A stretch of 25,536 bases of DNA from Dimargaris cristalligena (taxonomy: Eukaryota > Kickxellomycota > Dimargaritomycetes > Dimargaritales > Dimargaritaceae), in contig JANBQC010000410.1 in assembly GCA_027576995.1 (NCBI GenBank), positions 1 through 25,536 on the forward strand, given 5' to 3'. Below are positions 18,668 through 25,536 of the stretch, piece by piece. A program made the position numbers and the translations under genes. Every line of letters starts with the position of its first letter. Position 1 is the stretch's first letter. The notes beneath the pieces are model-generated. The model did no database searches. It was not told the origin of the DNA and saw only the letters and a program-made list of their open reading frames with translations.

Positions 18668-21015
18668 GGTTGTAGAATAATGGCGCGACGGAAAGGCGAG
18701 GGGCTGGTAATGGGTGGGGTAATTTGAAGCTAGCTGGAGTTCCAATTAAACCGATACCGGTCCTTGTAAAATTCAAAACTATGTGAATGGACAGGTAGGC
18801 GTTGTAGTTTGTGCAATAATATAGTCTGGGTACTCTCCAAAATACAGATTTTACAAAAAAAAAGGGCTAAAAACGAGCATTCGCATGTACAGAAATTAAC
18901 AATGAATAAAGTTATAAGCCGGGAGGGGGAGCGGGTTTGAATACGGATCACAAAAAAGTTCAACAATGATTCAGGAGCGAGCCCACGGGCTTTTAAAGTC
19001 CGGGATGAGCGGACTTTCTCTGATTACCATCAAGGCCCTCTGTCTCTCTCACACCCTCCCTAACCCTCCTTGATTTTTTTTAGAGCTCAGCGTTATTTGA
19101 CCACTGATTGGAGCAAGCTAGCCATAGCCCTTCTCCTCCTTCTCTTCCCCCCTTATCCCCTTTATTACATAATCTTCGTGGAAGTGTATTGGTGCCAGTT
19201 CCGATGCGGTATGTTTCTTACTTGGATGATCCCATCTTCACCTCCCCCCCCTGTAATCCATTTGGCTGTGAGATTGCTCATGTTCCGCTCTTTTGACCAT
19301 TCCCCTTTTAAGCTGTCCTGTAATAGATTGATTACCCAAATACGGTATTCTAAAGCGAGGTCCAAAAAAATAAAATCGATATTGAAAAGGATGTCTAATA
19401 ACCAGATTCTTTCCAACATTCCCGTCTGAATCGACATGAGAATGGAGGGCTGATCATTTTACCTTCATATCCAGGAACAATATCTATTTTCCCGCTCTTG
19501 CCGGTTTGCATTTGATTTATTTATGCATCCTAGGCTCATGTAGACGGGGGGAAGTGCATTTGTATGCGTATTTCTGGTTGGCGCACCATATGAGTGTAGG
19601 TCAATTTATATGATTTTCATTTATATTGAGGCATTCCCAACTCATCAGTGAATAGACGATGGATTCCAGCAAATCATGAGGAGAAGGAGGACAGGTGGAG
19701 ATGGAAAAAGCGGAAGAGGAGGTTGATAAAATACGTATTACGGATCAAGATCCGGGTGGAACTTTAGCCATTAGATAGAATGAATATAGGTGTGGATGGC
19801 TGACTGTATGATTCAGTCTAGTATGCCGGAATACCCTTTGCAGCCTCAGGCATTAGTCCTTACACTCGGCTTATAAAGGGGTTCCAAAAGCCCAAAGCCA
19901 TAAGGTGAGAGGATACGGCTGGTCATTGAATCAGTTGGTCGGTGGGTGAGTGGGACTGGAGGAGGGATGATAGTCGAATGGTGTGGGCACGACCGGACGG
20001 GACTTCCCACCGGATAAAGAGAATGGGCTGGGCAGGGTCACCTGAGTCGGTCACAGATCATCGTAGTAGGCAGCTGAATGGAACCATGCCAGTCAGTAAA
20101 TATACAAAATAAATATAAACCAGAACCCCATGACGTTCATACCGCCGGGCGGGAGTTGAGCAGCGCCCAAGCGAGAACGTGAGACAATACCAGAAAGGGG
20201 CAGAAGAAGGTGTATCTGACAATAAATACGTTGGAATGTCACTCTACTACTGTGTACCTTTTATTCACAATACATTTACCCTGGACAGTGCATTTATTTT
20301 TGGGACCCTAAAAACAATGGGCCGGGGGAAGGACGAGAAGGGGACCATGTCATCGATTTAGCCCATCGGATCTTGTTCTGGCGCTGGTAGTATTGATTAT
20401 TATATTGCCATTAGTGTTTGGTTTTAAATGACTCTAAACGGAGGTGGGTCTGGGACTGCTATAAATGTTACTTTCTATGGTGAATGCGTAAATTGTCTGT
20501 GGGGTTGCAGTTGCAAGAATATCAGACCAATGCCCATAAGCAATATAAATGTAATTTTGGATTGCTCCTTAGAATACGAAAGAAGTCCAGTTCAAGTAGA
20601 CAAGAAAACATAATATTCCCTTGATTGGCTGGAATCAGTCAAGACTAGCTGATCTAACTATCCCTAAATGATATCACTGTTCGTTTCCATTAGCTGAATC
20701 GAAATTTATTTATCTGCTTTCATTAATCGATTAAATTAAGATTAATGGCAACTCTCGAGTGCATGTACATTGCTATTCGATTGTAATGTATGGTACACAT
20801 GTGTGAATTATATTATCTGCCGAGATCGATGTTATATATTGGGGAAAGCTGGGCGGCCCCATAGTGATGGTGGTCACTTAAATGGCATGATTGAGCTATA
20901 GACAACCTATCAAATTACACTACGGTCCACTACATATCCCAAATTATACCACCCAAACCACAAGAATTTACGACAAAAAAATAGATAATAAAAGTTGTAT
21001 TATTGGGTTTTTTTA
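18668..21015. other. Intergenic region upstream of the GH16 gene and of the 5S gene
   Basis: This holds the promoter side of the minus-strand GH16 gene. TATA-like elements on the minus strand occur near 18822, 18915 and 18990, none decisive. An inverted repeat lies at 18995-19017. Frames here are at most about 120 codons and unrecognised. From about 20400 the sequence becomes clearly AT-rich. Confidence 0.55.
18995..19017. promoter_or_regulatory. Perfect inverted repeat AAAGTCCG-N7-CGGACTTT
   Basis: Eight-bp perfect arms with a 7-nt spacer lie about 330 bp upstream of the GH16 ATG. The inner CCG-N7-CGG triplets form an everted pair of the type that some fungal Zn2Cys6 factors bind, so an operator is possible. 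The function is inferred only. Confidence 0.35.
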
Positions 21016-21133
21016 AGTTGTGGCCATATGTAACCGTTTTCACCGTATCCCGTTAGATCTGCGAAGTTAAGTGGTTATCAGCCAATTTAGTACTGAGGTG
21101 GGTGACCACTTGGGAATAGTTGGTGCTACAACT
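21016..21133 (+). rRNA. 5S ribosomal RNA gene
   Basis: The 118-nt length matches 5S rRNA. Conserved parts seen in order are the GGCCATA start region (21022-21028), ATCCCGT, GATCTGCGAAGTTAAG (box A / ICR region, about position 50), TTAGTACTGAGGTGGGTGACC and TGGGAATA (box C region), and GGTGCTACAACT at the end. Helix I forms between AGTTGT at the 5' end and ACAACT at the 3' end, and helix II between GTAACC (21030-21035) and GGTTAT (21073-21078). It stands alone rather than in a tandem array or an rDNA unit, as in many fungi with dispersed 5S genes. Some positions differ from the usual consensus (CGTTAGATC where CGTCCGATC is common), so it might be a variant or slightly decayed copy. It is transcribed by RNA polymerase III from internal promoters. 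Confidence 0.88.
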
Positions 21134-21138
21134 TTTTT
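21133..21138 (+). terminator. RNA polymerase III terminator of the 5S gene
   Basis: A run of six T immediately follows helix I of the 5S gene, as expected for RNA polymerase III termination. This supports a transcribable copy. Confidence 0.75.
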
Positions 21139-22059
21139 ATTTTTGCAAGTTGCTGGTAAGAGATCCAATTTTTAATTATTTCATTATCACACCACTGGCT
21201 CTCAAGATCACTATTCCGTGGCCTTTATCTATTTCACCGCTTCATTTTTACTGGGTATATTATTATAAATGCCCAGTCTAAAACCCACTGCATTGATACT
21301 ATACGAAAGGATACAATGTAAACCGAATGGCTACTCTTAAGCAACTCCATGATTAGCACCCGGGTAATGAATTAGCGTCATTTTACCACCTCCGCTACCA
21401 AAGTACTCCCTCACTCTTCAGGTAAAAACTGTTAAGTAGATTGTCTACCCGGATACTATACATATCTCGTTATTATACCTTCCCGCATGTGGTAGGGCAT
21501 ATTGATGCCATATTCGAACCATCTTCTTAGATTAAATGTCCAGTAACGGACTGGGCGACTCCGATATTGGGCTATACTCCGAATCGCACTTGGCCATAGT
21601 GGAAACATTGGCGACATGCCAACGATTACCAACCATAAAAATGTTATATTTTATTAGATTCAATCTCGTTATCTACTAGTGCAATGTGCAATTCAAACAA
21701 ACTTCGCGTTCGCCCATTCAGTACACTTAACTTCAAACAAGTCTATATTGCAATTATCGGATATGGACAAAGTAGTTCGACCTAACAAATTAATATCGGA
21801 ATTGATGTTGGTATACGCATATATTTATCGGGTAGGTACACTATATAATAATAAAAAAGACAAATCCGCCGAAACTCGCAAGTGTTAAAGAAAAAGAAGG
21901 TAGGCATTAAAACAAAGGTGTAAGCATGGAAAGTAATATAATATAAAAATAATTGAGCAGTCCCACAGGAGGGTGTACATTATCGACCACAAACTCACCC
22001 CGGTTGACCATGTGTAGACTAATAGGGAGTGCTTGGTCAGAACCGGGAGTTCCCAAGCA
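21139..22059. other. AT-rich intergenic region
   Basis: Between the 5S gene and the 3' end of the SFT2 gene. The frames are short, with no recognised gene or repeat. Confidence 0.6.
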
Positions 22060-22761
22060 TTACAACGGCAGTAGAGAGGTGGCACTGCGCGTTAAGTTGG
22101 ATGTGGCAAACCGCAGCGAATTGGTGCCTCCCGGGAAATAGGATACAAAATACCACACCAACGCCACAATCTGGACGATACTACTCACGAGGGTCCCCAA
22201 ATACGACTGACGACCCACGGAGAAGTACAGCGTCAAAACCATGGACCCGAAGTACGTTATCGTAAACGCCAGGCGGGACCCCGAAATCAGGTGGTAGAAA
22301 TGGGCCTTGAGGCCGCGCAGGAAGGCGACCCCCACCATCAACAAGAGGCTGCCCAGGGTGAAAGCCGTGGCGAATTTCTGCGGGGCCAGGATGAGCATGG
22401 GGAGCGTAAAAAAAGCGAGGAGGAAACAAAAGACCCCGGTGATGGCGCAGAAAAAGAACGCGACGTAACGTTGCCAGAGGGTCATGGCAAACCACTCGCC
22501 GCTCGAATTCGAGTTCCCGAAGCCCTGGTCACCGGAATTACCGCTGCCCCCAATGAGACCGCCGATGCGATCGCGAGTACCCGACGCCCAGTCACCTACG
22601 GGTTCCGTAATGCGATCCAGCCGCCAACCCGACAGGAGGCCGGAGGACGCTGTGGGGGAGTCGTCGCTGTGAAAATTGCCAGAACCATACACGCGATTGG
22701 AGGATAGGGGTTCGGGGGCCGTTTGGGTTTTCAACGAGCGGAGGGCATCCGTCAAGGACAT
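22060..22761 (-). CDS. SFT2: SFT2-family vesicle transport membrane protein
   Basis: The intronless frame encodes 233 residues from the ATG whose first base is 22761; the longer frame starts with a non-ATG codon. About 90 N-terminal residues are hydrophilic and rich in Ser, Gly and Asp, facing the cytosol in this family. Four membrane segments follow at about 99-124, 130-149, 164-184 and 187-209. Family hallmarks are the KFATAFTLGSLLL stretch (129-141), FLRG (147-150), RLAFTITYFGSMVLTLYFS (163-181) and WYFVSYFPGG (203-212). Yeast Sft2 is a Golgi/late-endosome protein found as a suppressor of sed5 defects; it assists fusion of endosome-derived vesicles with the Golgi. The length matches yeast Sft2 (about 215). 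There is no obvious pathway link to the neighbours. An LTR retrotransposon lies about 1.2 kb upstream, pointing away. The family is secure; the gene symbol is by family. Confidence 0.93.
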   Translation of the reverse strand: MSLTDALRSLKTQTAPEPLSSNRVYGSGNFHSDDSPTASSGLLSGWRLDRITEPVGDWASGTRDRIGGLIGGSGNSGDQGFGNSNSSGEWFAMTLWQRYVAFFFCAITGVFCFLLAFFTLPMLILAPQKFATAFTLGSLLLMVGVAFLRGLKAHFYHLISGSRLAFTITYFGSMVLTLYFSVGRQSYLGTLVSSIVQIVALVWYFVSYFPGGTNSLRFATSNLTRSATSLLPL

Positions 22762-24000
22762 GGTAGCAGATTCAACCGGTATTGGGTATATAAAACTATG
22801 ACGGGGTGGGGGACGAGCGCGTGTGTGTACGAATACTGGGCTGGGGCGGATGGGGAGGGGGGAAATCAAGGAAAGGAGAGTGGTGAAGATGAGAAAACGT
22901 GGAGTATAAAGGAGCGGTGGGATGCCGCCTCAGTCAAATGGAAAAGGCAGTCGATTCGAAATAAAAGTAAGCGAACTGGCGGATTATATGCTTAACGATG
23001 AATAGATGAAAGGAATCGACGGCCATCCACAGCGGAGTGTTATGTTGGTGGACTTTTCCAATAACATAGCTTAAGACTGTACCACGGTTTGCCAAGAATT
23101 AAACGGAGGTTGAACTGCAGTGGAGTGGTAAAGCAGGTGGCAGTTCCTCACTCACTTCCGCCCTTAGGTCTATTGTAGTTTTTTATCAAGTATGAACCTC
23201 CAATGCCCCGTGGCCACCATATTTATAGACTCAGTCCACTCCATTTCTTATCCAGCCACGCTTATTTGAAGGCTCACAATGGTTCCATAGTCTATTCATT
23301 TGTTATCTCAGCATTACTGGTAAAGAATGGTAATTGTATGAGGCAACTTGTTATATATTATTTCATTTCTTGGAGCTCACACAGAACAATTCAATAAATA
23401 GTAATATAGAAAAAGGGACCAGCTATTATTAATTCAATTCTCTTAGCTGGCTATGGTTTATCTCACCTTACTCCTACCTCTACGGAAAATGATAGTCAAT
23501 AAATTGCCAATAGCCCCTTGTTTACTCTAACTCCTACACATTGCCCATCCTCTAAATTATCTCTATGGTGCTTTGGATTCCTTAAGATAAATCTGAATTG
23601 CACTTCTATCATCCTTTTACAGACCACTAAAATGTTAGTGTAAATATATTGGATTAGTTACTGTTTGAAACAAGCTAGGAATAGAAGAATTGATGGGCCT
23701 ATACCCCTCTCAGAAATGGCCAGTCCAATAAACAGAACAAGCATTATTTACAAATATTAATGTTCAACAATTTACTTTAGAGCTAAGTTAATATAATTAC
23801 CCTTGAATGGCCTGGTTTACCCAATGACTTAGAATATAGTAATTATAGTGGGGAAATGGGTAAAAACACACTCAAATAAGGGACAGTGGGAGTTGCTGAG
23901 GTGGTCATACCTGTGGTAACATTACTCAAGGCAACTAAAAAAATTTGCACATCATTGAGCAGCTATATGTCCCCCATTCTCAAATCCATGGTATCCCTAC
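22762..24000. other. Upstream region of the SFT2 gene up to the LTR
   Basis: This holds the presumed SFT2 promoter. The strongest TATA-like string (TATATAAAAC, 22787-22796) reads on the plus strand, away from the gene, and is only about 25-35 bp from the ATG, so it is a doubtful SFT2 TATA. No gene is seen. From about 23000 it becomes AT-rich. The last bases, CCTAC (23996-24000), are the candidate target-site duplication of the retroelement. Confidence 0.5.
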
Positions 24001-24373
24001 TGTTGTGTCATGACCGGTAAATTTGAACTATATAAATAACCCACCATATAAGTAAAAAAACCCATATCAACAAATGGGTAAAATTAATATCCAACATTAC
24101 CAAGATATATACCCATCACCCTACTATGTTTTATTTCCCAGTGTTTATTCCTCATATTATCTAGTTACTGATTTGTATCTATTAGTTATTATCATTCTTC
24201 CCCTGACCCTTGGGTTGGGATATAACCCTAACCATTTTCCCTTAGCTTGCTCTTCAGCTTGCAACTCCTCTTTGTTTTCCTTTTCTGATATCTAGTTTAA
24301 TAAATCCTAATTCCATCCTTCAAAGTCCCGCCTGTCTTATGGTACCTGGCCTCATCTTTAGCTCATCATAACA
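24001..24373 (+). repeat. Candidate 5' LTR with TGTT...AACA ends
   Basis: It begins TGTTGTGTCATGACC and ends ATAACA, so the termini are 4-bp inverted repeats of the usual TG...CA type. Inside are TATAAATA (24031-24038), a second TATA (24221-24226) in GGGATATAACCC, and AATAAA (24299-24304), the usual order of promoter and poly(A) signal. The second TATA puts transcription start near 24255. The left border could be 3-5 bp further right, since other TG dinucleotides follow. The 3' LTR, which would confirm the borders, is outside the window. Confidence 0.6.
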
Positions 24374-24375
24374 GT

Positions 24376-24385
24376 TTGCAAGCTG
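24376..24385 (+). other. Primer-binding site, probably self-primed
   Basis: TTGCAAGCTG lies 2 nt after the LTR end. It is the exact reverse complement of CAGCTTGCAA at 24255-24264, which sits at the predicted RNA start 34 nt after a TATA box. Tf1/sushi-type elements prime reverse transcription with the folded-back 5' end of their own RNA, and this arrangement matches that. There is no obvious TGG-initial match to a tRNA 3' end at this spot. Confidence 0.5.
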
Positions 24386-24408
24386 ATTCCTATAGGCCAC
24401 CTACCAAT

Positions 24409-25374
24409 ATGTCCCCTCCTGACCCTCCTCCCACTGAAGAAATCATTACTCTCACCAAGAGGGAATACCAAGAACTCTGCAAGATGGCAACAGTTGTCCA
24501 AGCCCTTGAGGAAAAGGTCCATACCCTCTCTCAACCCAACCTCCAGGCCATCCTCCCAGCTTACCCCCGTGAACCTAGTATTGCCAACCCTGAATTCTTC
24601 AATGGTAATCACTCAAAACTACTGACATTTATAGCTCAGGTCAATCTTATTTTTCGTATTCAACTAAGCAGATTTGTCTCAGAAACATCCAAAACCTCAT
24701 ATGCTGCCTCCTTAATTCATGGCTCTGCTTTTTCCTGGATCCAGCCTTACTTATCAATAGTTGAAACCCCCGAAGTTCTCTTAAACTATGAGTCTTTTGT
24801 CCGTGAGTTATCAATTATATTTAGTGAGCCCGACCAAGTGGCTAGTGCAGAACAGCTCCTTGATAAACTACATCAAACCCATTCTGTATCTGCCTATGCC
24901 TCTGAATTCTGACGCCTTACTAGTCTTGTCAACTGGAATGATGATGCACTTCACTTCCAGTTCTATAAAGGACTTAAGAATGATGTCAAGGATGAACTCT
25001 CAAGAACCACATGTCAATCCTCTCTATCTGATATGATTTGTCTAGCTACCAAGATTGATGAACGTCTTTATGACCATCTTTTGGAAAAACAAAATTCAAC
25101 TGTCCGTACAAACTACCTACCTCAAGCCCCCGCTCCTCCCAGACCACCCCCTCCCCAAGCCATGGAGGTTGATGCTCTCTCCATAGCCCCCCGTGGTCCC
25201 CTTTCCTCTGAAGAAAAACTTAGACACAGAAATTTAAACCTCTGCCTGTATTGTGGAAATTCAGGCCATATTGTGGCTAACTGTCCTGCTCACCCCACCC
25301 AATGTCCTGCTAATATCTCTGCAATTATCCCTGCTGAGGATGAAGCAAAAAACATCAATACCCAGCACCAATAG
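24409..25374 (+). pseudogene. gag: Retrotransposon gag with one in-frame stop
   Basis: The frame runs from ATG 24409 to TAG 25372-25374, about 320 codons, with one TGA at 24910-24912 right after SEF. Before the stop are a TLTKREYQEL coiled-coil-like start and the capsid-type region (NPEFFNGN, then SAFSWIQPYL). After it the same homology continues in the same frame (RLTSLVNW, FYKGLKNDVKDEL). Then come a Pro-rich spacer, MEVDAL and the zinc knuckle CLYCGNSGHIVANC (CX2CX4HX4C), which binds the RNA genome during particle assembly. The TGA precedes CGC and could arise from CGA by a C-to-T change. Read-through of UGA-C is a less likely alternative. Codon use is more A/T-rich than in the velvet, 14373 and GH16 genes, as expected for a mobile element. 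There is no host function. Confidence 0.85.
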
Positions 25375-25392
25375 AGGACAGCTGTCTGGGTA
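25347..25392 (+). promoter_or_regulatory. Candidate -1 ribosomal frameshift signal at the gag/pol junction
   Basis: The slippery heptamer A_AAA_AAC (25347-25353) is aligned to the gag frame exactly as -1 frameshifting requires. After a 5-nt spacer, TACCCAG (25359-25365) can pair with CTGGGTA (25386-25392), giving a 7-bp stem with a 20-nt loop. The gag stop is inside the loop. The -1 frame opens only after TGA 25341-25343, so the usable overlap is about 30 nt and contains the heptamer. A pseudoknot partner is not obvious. Confidence 0.65.
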
Positions 25393-25536
25393 GCCGTCAG
25401 GATACTCCATCACTGGGCAATACTAATGCCATTCCTTTTGGCCGCCCCAGTTTCTTTTCAATTCTTGATAAAAGTAGCCCTTCCAATAAATATCCAACAT
25501 CACAAGAAACTGAAGAAATTTACAAGTTATCCCCAT
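25353..25536 (+). CDS. pol: Start of retrotransposon pol, partial
   Basis: The -1 frame relative to gag is open from just before the slippery heptamer to the window edge, about 61 codons after the shift point. It has no ATG, in line with synthesis as a Gag-Pol fusion. The visible part is hydrophilic, Ser/Pro/Glu-rich linker and does not reach a protease active site or any other pol motif. The assignment rests on position and reading frame. Confidence 0.55.

Larger units (their letters stand above)
24001..25536 (+). mobile_element. Ty3/gypsy LTR retrotransposon, 5' part, cut by the window edge
   Basis: In order: candidate 5' LTR (24001-24373), primer-binding site (24376-24385), gag (24409-25374) and the opening of pol in the -1 frame, running off the right end. 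Gag has the retrotransposon capsid-type region and a CCHC zinc knuckle preceded by a MEVDAL motif, an arrangement seen in fungal and sushi-type Ty3/gypsy (Metaviridae) elements. Reverse transcriptase and integrase would lie beyond the window, so the lineage is inferred. One stop in gag suggests this copy is not autonomous. Confidence 0.85.

Noticed and set aside
22291..22707. A 138-codon plus-strand frame opposite the SFT2 gene
   Set aside because: It is the antisense shadow of a clear membrane-protein gene.

Overview
The window looks like nuclear DNA of a filamentous, probably early-diverging, fungus. It carries a velvet-domain regulator, a secreted Crh-like GH16 cell-wall enzyme, a gene with GTAAGC donors and a CTAAC branch site, a single dispersed 5S rRNA gene and a fungal-type Ty3/gypsy element. 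The species cannot be fixed from sequence alone. The window is gene-poor: four host protein genes, one 5S gene and the 5' end of one retrotransposon. The rest is intergenic DNA with many poly-C tracts and TA microsatellites.

Layout. 1-5040 has no convincing gene. 5042-7797 holds the velvet gene: CCAAT and TATA boxes, a pyrimidine-rich leader with a uORF and a TC/TA microsatellite, an intronless 717-residue frame, and a poly(A) signal. About 7800-13670 is again without a convincing gene. 14373-16307 is a spliced gene for an Ala/Thr/Pro-rich protein of unknown function. 16308-17914 is AT-rich intergenic DNA. 17915-18667 (minus) encodes the GH16 protein. 18668-21015 is intergenic and is followed by a 5S rRNA gene with a T-run terminator (21016-21138). 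22060-22761 (minus) encodes an SFT2-family Golgi/endosome membrane protein. From 24001 to the right edge lies the 5' part of a Ty3/gypsy retrotransposon: LTR, primer-binding site, gag and the start of pol.

The host genes are single, independently promoted eukaryotic genes and show no operon-like or pathway grouping.

The most interesting part is the retroelement. Four signals fit together. The LTR has TGTT...AACA ends. A TATA box lies about 34 nt before a 10-nt segment that is exactly complementary to the sequence just after the LTR, which suggests Tf1/sushi-type self-priming. Gag ends in a CCHC zinc knuckle. Inside the short gag/pol overlap, an A_AAA_AAC slippery heptamer is followed after 5 nt by a 7-bp stem, which suggests programmed -1 frameshifting. 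One in-frame TGA interrupts gag, so this copy is probably damaged.
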